A DNA stretch of 64,000 nucleotides, taken from positions 18,012 to 82,011 of the forward strand of contig FMUA01000014.1 in assembly GCA_900100595.1 (NCBI GenBank), read 5' to 3'. The notes under the pieces were generated by a model. The model was not told the origin of the DNA. It was given only the letters and a program-made list of their open reading frames with translations, and did not search any database. Source of the DNA: Ruminococcaceae bacterium P7 (lineage in GTDB: Bacteria; Bacillota; Clostridia; Oscillospirales; Acutalibacteraceae). A program made the translations under genes and the position numbers. This document shows, one piece after another, positions 18,317 through 27,526 of this stretch; position 1 is the stretch's first letter; each line of letters opens with the position of its first letter.

Positions 18317-18865
18317 TTAGAGGCTTTGCGTTTCAAGGTTGTCCTTTGACGCGAGGACGGCGGCGCGCATTTCGCCGTAAGCGTCCCACAGCGTTTCGGG
18401 GGAGTAGCGCTTCCACTGACCGAAATTGCCGTCGATCAGCCACGCGCGCATTTCGCTTGCGGAGATGTCGATGATTTTCGGCACATACAGCTCCGCGACG
18501 GAGACGCCGACCACGCTGTCGAACCAGCTGATGCGGCGTTCCTCCTTGCCCGAAACGAGCAGGTCGGGCGATTTGCCGAAGCGCTCGCGGACGTTTTGAA
18601 GAACGTAGTCGCCCCATTTCGAGTTGTTGCCTACGCCGATATCGGGCAGGGGATAGATCTTGATTTTATCGCCGAACGCGCGGCGGAGGTATGTTTCACG
18701 CTGTTCATAGGTGAAGGGATTTTTGGCGGTGCCGCTCTCCTGCGACGAGCCGACGAACACGCCGACATGTTCGCACACCGCGACCGCCTTTTCGATCATA
18801 TAGGCGTGCCCGATGTGGAAGGTCTGGAAGCGGCCGACCATGATGCCGAGGTCAAACGGTTTCAT
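18317..18865 (-). CDS. Nicotinamide-nucleotide adenylyltransferase (NadM/NadR-type)
   Basis: A 182-aa nucleotidyltransferase that joins NMN and ATP to make NAD. It has the family signature GRFQTFHIGH near the N-terminus, the later ISASEMR motif (compare ISSTxxR), and a Rossmann alpha/beta layout. I chose the ATG at 18865, 8 bases after the nadE stop; a GTG at 18877 would overlap it without a ribosome site. It lies directly downstream of nadE, so the two last steps toward NAD are together. Specificity for NMN over related nucleotides is inferred from the NadM-like motif. Confidence 0.75.
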   Translation of the reverse strand: MKPFDLGIMVGRFQTFHIGHAYMIEKAVAVCEHVGVFVGSSQESGTAKNPFTYEQRETYLRRAFGDKIKIYPLPDIGVGNNSKWGDYVLQNVRERFGKSPDLLVSGKEERRISWFDSVVGVSVAELYVPKIIDISASEMRAWLIDGNFGQWKRYSPETLWDAYGEMRAAVLASKDNLETQSL

Positions 18866-18873
18866 CTCGTCCC

Positions 18874-19605
18874 TCACAGCTCGGGTACAAACGCGGGCAT
18901 CAGCTCGAGCTTGAACAGGTTGACCGCGTGCTTGCGGTCGATGAGCGCCTTGTGCTCCCCGTTCTCGATGACGCCCTCGCGGATGTAGCGGTCAAGCTCG
19001 GCGTAGGTGAAGCCGAGGTTGTCCTCGTCGGTCTTGCCGCAGAGACCGTCGGACGGCGCCTTGTCGATCAGGACGTCGGGAAGTCCGAGCAGTCTGCCGA
19101 TCGCCTTGACCTCCTGCACGGTGAGGTGGGAGCAGGGGCTGAAATCGCCGACGCTGTCGCCGTAGCGGGTGGAGTAACCGACCCAGTCCTCCGAGAGGTT
19201 GCAGGTGTTGGCGACGCGTCCGTTGTGGCTCTGCGATACCGCGTAGAGCGTCGACATACGGATGCGCGGCGGCAGGTTGACGCGGCTCTGGTCGGAGAGG
19301 TCAAAGGGGATCGCCTTTGTCAGTCCCTCGACCGCGTCCTTGATGTTGATGATGTAGCGGCGGATGCCGAGCGTGTCGACGAGCAGCTGCGCCATATCGA
19401 TATCGCTCTGCTCACCGCAGGGCATCAGCACGCCGATGACGCGGTCTTTGCCGAGCGCCTCGACGCAGAGAGCCGCGACGACCGAACTGTCCTTGCCGCC
19501 CGAGATACCGACGACGGCGTTGCAGTCCTTGCCGTTTTTCTCAAAGAAATCGCGTATCCACGCGACGCATTCATTTTTGATTTTTTCCGCATTGAACCGG
19601 TACAT
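18874..19605 (-). CDS. nadE: NH3-dependent NAD+ synthetase
   Basis: A 243-aa N-type ATP pyrophosphatase that amidates deamido-NAD to NAD. The PP-loop SGGKDS is at 35-40, and GVLMPCGEQSDIDMAQLL, NLSEDWVGYSTRYGDSVGDFSP and APSDGLCGKTDEDNLGFTY are typical NadE elements. There is no N-terminal glutaminase domain, so it should use free ammonia. The start follows AGGAGGAATTTCAA. It lies between the dockerin-LRR gene and the adenylyltransferase, all on the minus strand. Confidence 0.93.
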   Translation of the reverse strand: MYRFNAEKIKNECVAWIRDFFEKNGKDCNAVVGISGGKDSSVVAALCVEALGKDRVIGVLMPCGEQSDIDMAQLLVDTLGIRRYIINIKDAVEGLTKAIPFDLSDQSRVNLPPRIRMSTLYAVSQSHNGRVANTCNLSEDWVGYSTRYGDSVGDFSPCSHLTVQEVKAIGRLLGLPDVLIDKAPSDGLCGKTDEDNLGFTYAELDRYIREGVIENGEHKALIDRKHAVNLFKLELMPAFVPEL

Positions 19606-19626
19606 TTGAAATTCCTCCTGTATTTG

Positions 19627-21864
19627 TCAGTCAAAGCCGTGGATGATGTCCGCGGCGAATTGTTGTATCATGGTGGCGTCGGAGACGTCGATCTTGCCGT
19701 CGCGGTTGACGTCCGCGGCGGTTTTTTGTGCCTGTAGCGGGATATACAGCTCGGCGGCGAGCTGCTGGGTGAGCGTTGCGTCGGAGACATTGATAAGACC
19801 GTCGCCGTTCACATCGCCGGGCGTGATCCCCGCAGGAAGATAGGGCAGGTTTTTTTCGATGCAGTACCGCTCCGCGTCGCTGTCGGGATAGCAGATAACC
19901 GCCGTATCATGCCCGTTGAGAAAGCGGAGAATATCGCCGCTCTCGGAGTCGGTTTTCCAGTTTTTCGGAAAGACGACCGCCCTGACCGCATCGCAGGTGA
20001 GCGGCGCGATAAAGCCGCTGACGCTGTCGGGCAGGGTGAGTGTTTCGCTCGGATAGCTGTCGGGACAGGCGGCAAAATACGCGGGCTTGCCGCCGTCGGT
20101 CGCGACAAAGATGCCGCGCGCTTCGTCGATGCTGCATTCCACGCCGTAGAGCACGCCGTATTCGGAAGTGAAGCAGGGGTTGCCTGCGGCGACTTGAATT
20201 TCTTGCAGCGCAGACAGACGGCTGCTGCCGATGCCGTGCGAGAAGGTGGTGATGGTCTGCGCCGAAGCAGGGAAGCAGATCGCTTCGAGCGTATCGCAGC
20301 GGAGCTTTCCGACCTGCCGCGCGCCCTCGGGGATGTCGAGCGCTTTGATGCCGCTCTTTTCGGGGAGCAGCACGAGTGAATCGGGCTTGCCGTTCTCACC
20401 GAGGTGATAGAGCGCGCCGCCGATGACGCGGAAGGAGGTGTTTCCTTTCGCGGCCGTTACATTTTCCAGCGCGGAAAGAATCATGTTGCCGTCCGCGTTT
20501 TGCAGTGACGCGGGCAAAATCAGGCTCTTTGCCGTGTCGCAGACGATTCCCGTTCCGATAGAGGTCACGCCCTCGGGGATGCTCCATGTGTCGCCATTTC
20601 GCTGACGGGCAGCGGCGATAAGCTCCGTCATGGTTCCGTCGGAGAGGTATACCGCGCTGCCGGAAACAAAGCCGCTGTCGCTCTTGCCGTCAAGGGTGAT
20701 GGATGTGAGCTTCGGCAGGCGGTTCAGTCCGCTCAGCCCGTCGCGGTTGGCTTCATCGAGAAGCGACGCAGGCAGTGTGACGGAAGTAACGGCATCCGCT
20801 TCGCCGAGCTGAAACCGCGTGACAGGGATTCCCTTGATTTCAGCGGGAACCGTGACTGCCGCGTCCGCGCCGATGAAGCCGTCGATGCGGACGTATTTGT
20901 CATACGCGTCGGTGTCCTCGTTGTACCGCTTGCCGAAGAAGCAGAGAAAGCCGCCGACCGTTTCGGCGTGCTCCTCATAGCCGCCCTCGTCGATCGTTGC
21001 GGGAGCGTCCGCGCGGTAGTCGCTGAAAAGGGGATAAGCTGGATTTTTTGCTTCGGGCGCGGGCGCGGTATCGAGCATAAAGTAGCTGCCGCGCGTGCGG
21101 GAATCCTCCTCGGTGGGATAGGTGCCGCAGGCGTTGCCGAAGTAGAAGAACCACTCTCCCTTGTCGGGCAGGTAGATCATATTGTCGTGCCGCAGGCAGA
21201 GTCTGCCGTCGGGGTCGTTTTCAAAGGTCGTGTAGAAATTCCCGGCGTAGTCGCCGAGCGCCGCCTTGTCGCCGCGGTAGCTCTCTCCGAGATAGCGCCA
21301 GAAGCCGTCGTCTGCGCTGCGCTGTCCCTGATAGCCGTGGGAGAACAGGCGGTCGTCGCGGATTTTGCTCTCGCTGTCCGCGGACGGGCTGAGGTCGGTG
21401 GTGACGTCGCGGATATCGGGGCTGAGGGTATGGAAGTCGGCCGAACCGGTGTCGCGGAGGTAGTTCGTCCACGTCAGCGAGCCGAGCGTAACGTCACAGT
21501 ATTCATCGGTCAGCGAGAGATAGTCGGGCACGTCCGCGCGGAACACCAGCGGCGTTTCCTCCTCATACGCGCGGAAGCCCGATGCGACGCGGCACACGGG
21601 AGCGGTCAGATCCTTTCCCGTTTCGCGGTACGTCCAGTTGACGCCCGCGAGGTTCGTCTGCTCACCGCACCAGCCGCGCGGCATCAAAAAGTAGTAGCTG
21701 ACCGTTTCCGCGTCCGCAGGCGGCAGATAGTGTCCCGGCGCGTCGGTCTGCGCGGTCAGGTCAACGGATATGCCGCTTTCCGCGGCAAACGCCGCAGGTG
21801 CGTTCGGCACCATGAGCGCAAGGCTCAGCACCAGCGCGGTCAGCGGCTTTTTCTGAGATGGCAA
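19627..21864 (-). CDS. Secreted LRR protein with C-terminal dockerin
   Basis: A 745-aa exported protein with a signal peptide (KKPLTALVLSLALMVPNAPA, cleavage near AFAAES), a beta-rich N-terminal half, LRR_5/BspA-like repeats (SVTLPASLLDEANRD, LPKLTSITLDG, SLILPASLQNADGN) and a type I dockerin at the end. The dockerin duplicates Ca-binding loops, GDVNGDGLINVSDATL and ADVNRDGKIDVSDATM. Dockerins bind cohesins of a scaffoldin, so the protein should be cell-surface or cellulosome-like bound. No catalytic domain is evident. The same dockerin-type ending occurs in many Ruminococcus extracellular proteins. Confidence 0.85.
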   Translation of the reverse strand: MPSQKKPLTALVLSLALMVPNAPAAFAAESGISVDLTAQTDAPGHYLPPADAETVSYYFLMPRGWCGEQTNLAGVNWTYRETGKDLTAPVCRVASGFRAYEEETPLVFRADVPDYLSLTDEYCDVTLGSLTWTNYLRDTGSADFHTLSPDIRDVTTDLSPSADSESKIRDDRLFSHGYQGQRSADDGFWRYLGESYRGDKAALGDYAGNFYTTFENDPDGRLCLRHDNMIYLPDKGEWFFYFGNACGTYPTEEDSRTRGSYFMLDTAPAPEAKNPAYPLFSDYRADAPATIDEGGYEEHAETVGGFLCFFGKRYNEDTDAYDKYVRIDGFIGADAAVTVPAEIKGIPVTRFQLGEADAVTSVTLPASLLDEANRDGLSGLNRLPKLTSITLDGKSDSGFVSGSAVYLSDGTMTELIAAARQRNGDTWSIPEGVTSIGTGIVCDTAKSLILPASLQNADGNMILSALENVTAAKGNTSFRVIGGALYHLGENGKPDSLVLLPEKSGIKALDIPEGARQVGKLRCDTLEAICFPASAQTITTFSHGIGSSRLSALQEIQVAAGNPCFTSEYGVLYGVECSIDEARGIFVATDGGKPAYFAACPDSYPSETLTLPDSVSGFIAPLTCDAVRAVVFPKNWKTDSESGDILRFLNGHDTAVICYPDSDAERYCIEKNLPYLPAGITPGDVNGDGLINVSDATLTQQLAAELYIPLQAQKTAADVNRDGKIDVSDATMIQQFAADIIHGFD

Positions 21865-21883
21865 GGGTATTTTCCTCCTCTAA

Positions 21884-21910
21884 CAAAAAAGGCGTGCCGC
21901 CGCACGCCTT
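21884..21910 (-). terminator. Terminator after the lipoprotein gene
   Basis: Minus-strand hairpin AAGGCGTGC / GCACGCCTT followed by six T; it lies just past the lipoprotein stop and before the dockerin gene. Confidence 0.85.
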
Positions 21911-21914
21911 CGGA

Positions 21915-22424
21915 TTAGTATACGGTGACAAGAACCGCGCCGTTGCCGTTCTGTGACAGAATAACGGTGTTCGGTGACGCCTTGAAGGTGCAGGATTCGC
22001 CCTCGTCCTTCTTGGGATCGCCGTACAGCTTGACCAGCTCCGCCTTCGCCTCGTCGTAGGTGAACTGAGAGGTGGTGATGAAGATTCTGTTGATGACGTC
22101 GGAATTGGATGAAAACGTCGCGTGCGCTTCGTCGGCAGGCTTTCCGAAGATGCTGCCCTTGATGACGATTTTCTGCGCGCCGCCGTCGGTGGTGATGTAT
22201 TCCTCGGTCATGCCGACGCTGCCCGCGTTCATGCCGAGCCAGCTCGGGCAAGTTGTAAGGATGTCGTTGGTCTCAAAGGTCTTGGTGCCGGCGATCGCGG
22301 AAACGCTCTGCTTTGCCGCCTTTTTTCTGGAATTGCAGCCGCAGCCGCCGAGGGTGAGCGCCGAAAAGGACGCGCCTATCATGGAAAGCGCCAGAACGGA
22401 CGCAATTATTTTTCTTTTATTCAA
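21915..22424 (-). CDS. Small lipoprotein, unknown function
   Basis: I chose a TTG start at 22424 behind AAGGAG; the longer frame has no ribosome site. The 169-aa product begins MNKRKIIASVLALSMIGASF and has a lipobox ending LGGC, so it should be a lipid-anchored extracytoplasmic protein. The mature part has two beta-rich segments (ILTTCPSWLGMNAGSVGMTEEY, FITTSQFTYDEAKAELVKLYG). The family is not recognised. Confidence 0.7.
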   Translation of the reverse strand: MNKRKIIASVLALSMIGASFSALTLGGCGCNSRKKAAKQSVSAIAGTKTFETNDILTTCPSWLGMNAGSVGMTEEYITTDGGAQKIVIKGSIFGKPADEAHATFSSNSDVINRIFITTSQFTYDEAKAELVKLYGDPKKDEGESCTFKASPNTVILSQNGNGAVLVTVY

Positions 22425-22484
22425 TGTTATTTCACTCCTTTGTCCACTATCATAGCATAGTTCGGACAAATAAACAAGATTTTT

Positions 22485-23210
22485 TTACGGACGCACTTCG
22501 ATCTGATCCAGCAGAGCGCCGACGCTCTCGTGGAATACCATGTCAGCCTGTGCGTCATAGGGGGTCGCGGCGCGGTTGATGAGCACGACGGTATTGCCGC
22601 GGAAGTAGCGGATGAAGCCCGCCGCGGGATAGACCGTCAGGCTGGTGCCCGCGATGATCAGGGTGTCGGCGGTCTGTATCGCGTTGAGCGCGCCCGTGAC
22701 GACGCTGTCGTCCAGCCCTTCCTCATAGAGCACGACGTCGGGCTTGATCGTGCCGCCGCATTCGCACTTCGGCACGTCCGTACTGTTCTTGATGAACTCC
22801 GCGGAATAGAACCTGCGGCAGACGCGGCAGTAGTTGCGCAGTACGCTGCCGTGAAGCTCATATACCCTGCGGCTGCCTGCCGCCTGATGCAGCCCGTCGA
22901 TGTTCTGGGTGACGACCGCGCTGAGCTTGCCCGCTTTTTCCAGCTCCGCGAGCTTGTAGTGCGCGGCGTTGGGCTTTTTGTCGAGGCAGAGCATCTTGTC
23001 GCGGTAGAAGCGGTAGAACTCCCCGGGCTTTTTGACAAAGAAGGTGTGGCTGAGAATCTGCTCGGGCGGATAGTCGTACTTCTGATTATACAGTCCGTCC
23101 ACGCTGCGGAAGTCGGGGATGCCGCTTTTGGTGCTCACGCCCGCTCCGCCGAAAAACACGATGCGTTTGCTTTCGTCGATGACCTTTTGCAGCTGTTCTA
23201 CAGTTGCCAT
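22485..23210 (-). CDS. Sir2-family NAD-dependent protein deacylase (sirtuin)
   Basis: A 241-aa class III deacylase that removes acyl groups from lysine using NAD. Motifs: GAGVSTKSGIPDFRS (NAD binding), TQNIDGLH, catalytic His in YELHGSV, and four zinc cysteines (CRVC...CEC). I chose the ATG at 23210 behind AAGGAG; the longer upstream frame overlaps lepA. The NAD-synthesis genes nadE and nadM-like lie within 4 kb. Confidence 0.92.
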   Translation of the reverse strand: MATVEQLQKVIDESKRIVFFGGAGVSTKSGIPDFRSVDGLYNQKYDYPPEQILSHTFFVKKPGEFYRFYRDKMLCLDKKPNAAHYKLAELEKAGKLSAVVTQNIDGLHQAAGSRRVYELHGSVLRNYCRVCRRFYSAEFIKNSTDVPKCECGGTIKPDVVLYEEGLDDSVVTGALNAIQTADTLIIAGTSLTVYPAAGFIRYFRGNTVVLINRAATPYDAQADMVFHESVGALLDQIEVRP

Positions 23211-23236
23211 ATCGTTCACTCCTTCTTGGTGCGGTA

Positions 23237-25048
23237 TTAGTCTGTATCGAGCTTGAGAACCGCCATGAACGCCTCCTGCGGCACCTCGACGGTACCGAGC
23301 TGACGCATGCGCTTCTTGCCCTCCTTCTGCTTTTCGAGCAGCTTTTTCTTTCGGGTGATATCGCCGCCGTAGCACTTGGCAAGGACGTCCTTGCGCATCG
23401 CCTTGACGGTCTCGCGTGCGATGATCTTGCCGCCGATGCACGCCTGAATCGGCACCTCAAAGAGCTGTCTGGGGATTTTCTCCTTGAGCTTCTCCGCCAT
23501 CTTTCTCGCTCTGCCGTACGCCTTGTCCTTGTGGATGATGAACGAGAGCGCGTCGACGACCTCGCCGTTGAGCATGATGTCGAGCTTGACCAGCTCGCTC
23601 TGTACGTAGTCCTTCAGCTCATAGTCAAAGGACGCGTAGCCGCGCGTGCGGGATTTGAGCGTATCGAAGAAGTCGTAGATGATCTCCGCGAGCGGCAGGA
23701 TGTAGTGCAGGTCGACTCTGTCCGCGTCGATGTACTGCATGTCGACGAAGGTGCCGCGCCTGTCCTGACACAGCTCCATGATGTTGCCGACGTAGTCCTT
23801 CGGCGTGTAGATATGCGCGTCGGCCACAGGCTCCTCCGCCATCGCGATCAGCGACGGGTCGGGATAGTTGGTCGGGTTGTCGATCATCTCGACGGTGCCG
23901 TCGGTCCGGGTGATGCGGTAGATGACGCTCGGCGCGGTGGTGATGAGGTCGAGCAGGTATTCTCTCTCGAGACGCTCCTGAATGATCTCCATGTGGAGCA
24001 GTCCGAGGAAGCCGCAGCGGAAGCCGAAGCCAAGCGCGACGGAGGTCTCCGCCTCAAACGAGAGAGCCGCGTCGTTGAGCTGCAATTTTTCGAGCGCGTC
24101 CTTGAGGTCGCCGTACTTCGCGCCGTCGACGGGATAGATGCCGCAGAATACCATCGGCTGTGCTTCTCTGTAGCCGGGGAGCGGCTCCTTCGCGGGATTG
24201 TTCGCGAGGGTGACGGTGTCGCCGACCTTCGCGTCCGCGAGCGTCTTGATGGAGCCGGAGATGTAGCCGACCTCTCCGGCGAAGAGACCGTCGGTCTTTT
24301 CCATGCTCGTCGCGCGCATGACGCCGCACTCGACGACGTTGAACACCGAGCCGGTCGCCATCAGCTTGAACTCGTCGCCGGGGTGAATCTGCCCCTCTTT
24401 GAGGCGGACGTAGATGATGACGCCCTTGTAGCTGTCGTAGTAGCTGTCAAAAATCAGCGCGCGCAGGGGCGCGTTGACGTCGCCAGTCGGCGCGGGAATG
24501 TCGGAAACGATCTTCTCGAGGACGTCATGGATATTGATGCCCGCTTTCGCGGAGATACGCGGCGCGTCCTCTGCGGGAATGCCGATGATGTCCTCGATCT
24601 CGGTGATCACGCGGTCGGGGTCGGCGCTCGGCAGGTCGATCTTGTTGACGACGGGGACGATTTCGAGTCCGCTGTCCACCGCGAGATAGGTGTTTGCGAG
24701 CGTCTGCGCCTCGATGCCCTGCGACGCGTCGACGACAAGAATCGCGCCCTCGCAAGCCGCGAGAGAACGCGAGACCTCGTAGTTGAAGTCGACGTGACCG
24801 GGGGTGTCGATCAGGTTGAACAGGTACTGGTCGCCGTCGTCGGCGTTGTAGATGACGCTGACGGCGCGCGCCTTGATGGTGATGCCTCTTTCGCGCTCCA
24901 GCTCCATATCGTCGAGGAGCTGCGCTTCCATATCACGCGCGGAAACGGAGTTGGTCAGCTCGAGAATCCTGTCCGCGAGCGTGCTCTTGCCGTGGTCGAT
25001 GTGCGCGATGATGCTGAAATTACGTATTTTGTCCTGAGGAAATGACAT
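23237..25048 (-). CDS. lepA: Elongation factor 4 (LepA) GTPase
   Basis: A 603-aa translational GTPase that remodels ribosomes. It has G1 [10 protein letters not shown]3 DTPGHVDF, G4 NKIDLP, the EF-G-like domains II, III and V, and the LepA-specific C-terminus. Of two ATG codons 6 bases apart, I chose 25048 because it is 7 bases from GGAGG. Length is normal for the family (about 600). Confidence 0.97.
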   Translation of the reverse strand: MSFPQDKIRNFSIIAHIDHGKSTLADRILELTNSVSARDMEAQLLDDMELERERGITIKARAVSVIYNADDGDQYLFNLIDTPGHVDFNYEVSRSLAACEGAILVVDASQGIEAQTLANTYLAVDSGLEIVPVVNKIDLPSADPDRVITEIEDIIGIPAEDAPRISAKAGINIHDVLEKIVSDIPAPTGDVNAPLRALIFDSYYDSYKGVIIYVRLKEGQIHPGDEFKLMATGSVFNVVECGVMRATSMEKTDGLFAGEVGYISGSIKTLADAKVGDTVTLANNPAKEPLPGYREAQPMVFCGIYPVDGAKYGDLKDALEKLQLNDAALSFEAETSVALGFGFRCGFLGLLHMEIIQERLEREYLLDLITTAPSVIYRITRTDGTVEMIDNPTNYPDPSLIAMAEEPVADAHIYTPKDYVGNIMELCQDRRGTFVDMQYIDADRVDLHYILPLAEIIYDFFDTLKSRTRGYASFDYELKDYVQSELVKLDIMLNGEVVDALSFIIHKDKAYGRARKMAEKLKEKIPRQLFEVPIQACIGGKIIARETVKAMRKDVLAKCYGGDITRKKKLLEKQKEGKKRMRQLGTVEVPQEAFMAVLKLDTD

Positions 25049-25080
25049 ATACATCCTCCTTTATACACATATATAAAATT

Positions 25081-25109
25081 ATTATATCATAATTCTTTTG
25101 CGTATACAA
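25081..25109 (-). promoter_or_regulatory. Promoter of lepA
   Basis: On the minus strand TTGTAT (25104-25109) and TATAAT (25081-25086) are 17 bp apart, about 35 bases before the lepA start. Confidence 0.7.
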
Positions 25110-25142
25110 GAGATTTTCGGCAATGCCGCAGGCGGAAAATGC

Positions 25143-25171
25143 TTGCCAAACAAGGGTGTTCGGTCTATAAT
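25143..25171 (+). promoter_or_regulatory. Promoter of the C_GCAxxG gene
   Basis: TTGCCA (25143-25148) and TATAAT (25166-25171) with a 17-bp spacer, close to the start of the + strand gene and back-to-back with the lepA promoter. Confidence 0.75.
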
Positions 25172-25188
25172 AAAAGAAAAAACGGAAA

Positions 25189-25575
25189 ATGGTGATGACA
25201 ATGACGAAGGGTGATATCGCGAAGAATAATTTTCAGAACGGCTGCAACTGCGCGCAGGCGGTGCTGCTTGCGTTCTGCGAGGACTACGGCATGGAGAAGG
25301 AGACGGCGCTGATGGTCGCCGCGTCGTTCGGCTCTGGAATGGGCGGTCTGCGTGAGACCTGCGGCACCGTGACGGGAGCGAATATGGTCATCGGTCTCGC
25401 GAAGGGCAAAAACCGCATGGAAGCCAACAAGACCTTCCGCGAATTCGCGGAGCGTTTCAAAGAGAAAAACGGATCGCTTGTCTGCCGCGAGCTGCTTGCG
25501 ACGCGCGTCAAGACGCGTCTGACCTGCGCGGACCTGTGCAGGGACGCGGGCGATCTGCTCGAAGAACTGCTGTAA
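25189..25575 (+). CDS. C_GCAxxG_C_C family protein
   Basis: A 128-aa protein of the C-GCAxxG-C-C family, named for conserved cysteines seen here as NCAQAVLLAFC, GGLRETCGTVTGAN, VCRELL and TCADLCRDA. Such proteins are probably redox- or metal-linked but have no assigned reaction. Several ATG/GTG codons lie at 25189-25201 and the exact start is uncertain; an ATG at 25201 follows GGTGATG. Confidence 0.8.
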   Translation: MVMTMTKGDIAKNNFQNGCNCAQAVLLAFCEDYGMEKETALMVAASFGSGMGGLRETCGTVTGANMVIGLAKGKNRMEANKTFREFAERFKEKNGSLVCRELLATRVKTRLTCADLCRDAGDLLEELL

Positions 25576-25583
25576 ATCAAAAA

Positions 25584-25615
25584 GAAAAACGCCGCTCGGC
25601 TGAGCGGCATTTTTG
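25584..25615. terminator. Bidirectional terminator
   Basis: AAAAAC-flanked hairpin GCCGCTC / GAGCGGC with T runs on both strands, between convergent genes ending at 25575 and 25624. Confidence 0.85.
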
Positions 25616-25623
25616 TTACATGA

Positions 25624-26259
25624 TTAAAGTGCGGAGAAGCCGAAGCTGTTGACGAGCGCCTCGATTTTCTCACCGCGCTGACAGATCGGACAGCGGTGGG
25701 GCTTGTAGCTCTGATAGTCGCCGAGGTCGTTCGGGTTGAAGATCGAGTGGACGGGATGACCGCTGCACTCTCCGACGGTCGCGAAGATCGCCGACACGCC
25801 GACGACGATGCCGCCGTAGTAATTGATCGCGTCGATCGCGGCAAGGGCGGTCTTGCCCGTCGTGACGGACGCCGCGAGAATGAGGACGTGTTTGTTGTGC
25901 ACCATGGGAGCGAGGTTGTCGCGGAAGATCATCTGACCGCCGCCGATAAATTCGGGCGTGACGACATAGATGGTCTGGTGGGCGTTCATGTTGACGAAGT
26001 TGTCGAGCGTCAGCTCGCGCGCGATGCAGGCGCCGATGACCTCGGTGCCGTCGAGACAGATGATCGTATCGACGATCGTGGACGCGCGGTAGGCGGACAC
26101 CATCTCCTTTGCGACAGCCTCCGCCTCGGAAAGACGGGTTTTCTGGGTGGTCACGTCGATATAGTAGTTGGTGTGGCTGTGTATGGTGGCAAAATGCCCC
26201 TTCTTGACGCGGAGAAAGACATTTTTGTTTTTGGTACGGATTTTATATTCCTGTGACAT
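25624..26259 (-). CDS. Phosphoribosyltransferase (orotate PRTase-like)
   Basis: A 211-aa PRTase-fold protein. The glycine-rich PRPP loop region reads VLILAASVTTGKTAL and CLDGTEVIGACIAREL provides the pyrophosphate-binding strand. A short cysteine pair CPIC near the C-terminus is unusual for OPRT. The start ATG 26259 follows GAGAGGTG. No other pyrimidine genes are nearby, so the exact base specificity is uncertain. Confidence 0.7.
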   Translation of the reverse strand: MSQEYKIRTKNKNVFLRVKKGHFATIHSHTNYYIDVTTQKTRLSEAEAVAKEMVSAYRASTIVDTIICLDGTEVIGACIARELTLDNFVNMNAHQTIYVVTPEFIGGGQMIFRDNLAPMVHNKHVLILAASVTTGKTALAAIDAINYYGGIVVGVSAIFATVGECSGHPVHSIFNPNDLGDYQSYKPHRCPICQRGEKIEALVNSFGFSAL

Positions 26260-26360
26260 AGCGGCACCTCTCATAGATTGTTTGATAGGCTTATTTTACA
26301 ATATTTTTGTGCACTTTGCAAGAGCCTTTTGAGAAATTTAGCGGATTTTCGATACAAAAA

Positions 26361-26402
26361 AGCGGAAAGGTCAATCAGAAGATCGACCTTTCCGCTTTTT
26401 TG
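26361..26402. terminator. Bidirectional terminator
   Basis: AGCGGAAAGGTC / GACCTTTCCGCT hairpin with A run before and T run after, between the PRTase and Nudix genes. Confidence 0.85.
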
Positions 26403-26423
26403 TTTATCTGCTTCGGGCGGCGC

Positions 26424-27119
26424 TCATGGTTTCATCAGGTGGATGGTCAGCTCCGCCTTTTCGATGATCCGCAAATCGTTGTCATAGGAGCAGAGCTTGC
26501 GCGCCTGCTGGAGGTCGACCCAGATGTAGCTGTCGATCTCCTCCTCCTGAATTTTGACATTATCGGTAAAAGCGCGCGCGAGGAAGAATACCACACGCTT
26601 GCGGATTTTGCCGAACGGGCAGTACTCGCTGATCTCGCGGAAGCCGGGGGTGATGGTGACGTCGAGTCCCGTTTCTTCCTTGATTTCGCGGATAGCGGTC
26701 TGCTGTTCGGTCTCGCCGTCCTCGATGTGACCTTTGGGGAAGCTCCAGTACCTGCCGTTGTTGTTCTTGACGAGCAGGATCTTGGTGTTCTGACGTGTCT
26801 TGTAGAAGATGATGCCGCCGCAGGATTTTTCGTACAGGCAGCGGATGGATTTGAGCTTGATATTTCTCAGCTTGGCAAGGCGTTTGCGCAGCTCGGGCTC
26901 ATAGAACACCTCGCCGTAGGTGGACACGATCGGGCGTTCGCCGTCGAGTCCCTCAAATTCGGCAACAGCGACGACTACGCCGTCAAAATATTCTCTCGGT
27001 TCCTTGCGCGTCACCACATAGGCGCCGCAGCCCGACATTCCGTTGGAATTGAGATATGCCGAGTACAAGCCCTCGCTGATGCTGCCAAACAGCGATACCT
27101 TGACATTGTCCGCAATCAT
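26424..27119 (-). CDS. Nudix hydrolase with N-terminal extension
   Basis: A 231-aa protein. The C-terminal half is a Nudix domain with the box GHIEDGETEQQTAIREIKEE (matches G-x5-E-x7-R-E-U-x-E-E-x-G-U). The N-terminal 95 residues form an additional beta-rich domain of unknown role. Nudix enzymes hydrolyse NDP-X pyrophosphates; the substrate cannot be told. The start ATG follows AAAGGGGGACAGCA. Upstream lies the tandem-repeat region. Confidence 0.85.
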   Translation of the reverse strand: MIADNVKVSLFGSISEGLYSAYLNSNGMSGCGAYVVTRKEPREYFDGVVVAVAEFEGLDGERPIVSTYGEVFYEPELRKRLAKLRNIKLKSIRCLYEKSCGGIIFYKTRQNTKILLVKNNNGRYWSFPKGHIEDGETEQQTAIREIKEETGLDVTITPGFREISEYCPFGKIRKRVVFFLARAFTDNVKIQEEEIDSYIWVDLQQARKLCSYDNDLRIIEKAELTIHLMKP

Positions 27120-27298
27120 TGCTGTCCCCCTTTTTTTTCGATTCGCGTACTCTTTGATTGCTTTTCGGCTGCTGCACGTTTTCGCGGGAGAAGCTCATCA
27201 GACTTTTACTAATCCCATTTCCTGAGGAAAAGCTGTACTGATTGATTGCTGTTCTCTCTCAAACGTGTTTAACCACTCTCATTTTTTACACATGCGTT

Positions 27299-27526
27299 TG
27301 TCGCGTAAACGCGTTGTTTGATTCCTCACCGTTCCATAGTCCGCGAATTGACCGCGGGTTCTCACCCGCTGTCGCGTAAACGCGTTGTTTGATTCCTCAC
27401 CGTTCCATAGTCCGCGAATTGACCGCGGGTTCTCACCCGCTGTCGCGTAAACGCGTTGTTTGATTCGTCACCGTTCCATGGTCCGCGAATTGCCCGCGGG
27501 GGCTTCCCCGCCGGGTTCTCACCCGC
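27299..27526. repeat. 71-bp tandem repeat, three copies
   Basis: Units start at 27299, 27370 and 27441 with a 71-bp period; copies 1 and 2 are nearly identical and copy 3 has point changes and an extra segment containing GCGGGGGCTTCCCCGC. Each unit carries the palindrome CGCGTAAACGCG and a GACCGCGGGTTCTCACCCGC half hairpin. The array ends exactly at the stop codon of the DHHW gene. It fills most of the 405-base gap between the Nudix and DHHW genes; the rest (27120-27298) shows no gene. Confidence 0.9.

Noticed and set aside
18138..18336. N-terminal extension of the LRR frame
   Set aside because: It would run through the promoter region and into the adenylyltransferase gene; the signal peptide in the other frame gives the true start.
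23204..25045. 613-aa plus-strand frame inside lepA
   Set aside because: Complete antisense overlap with lepA, an unmistakable conserved gene.
27299..27526. CRISPR array
   Set aside because: The 71-bp units are contiguous direct repeats with no variable spacers and no cas genes nearby.
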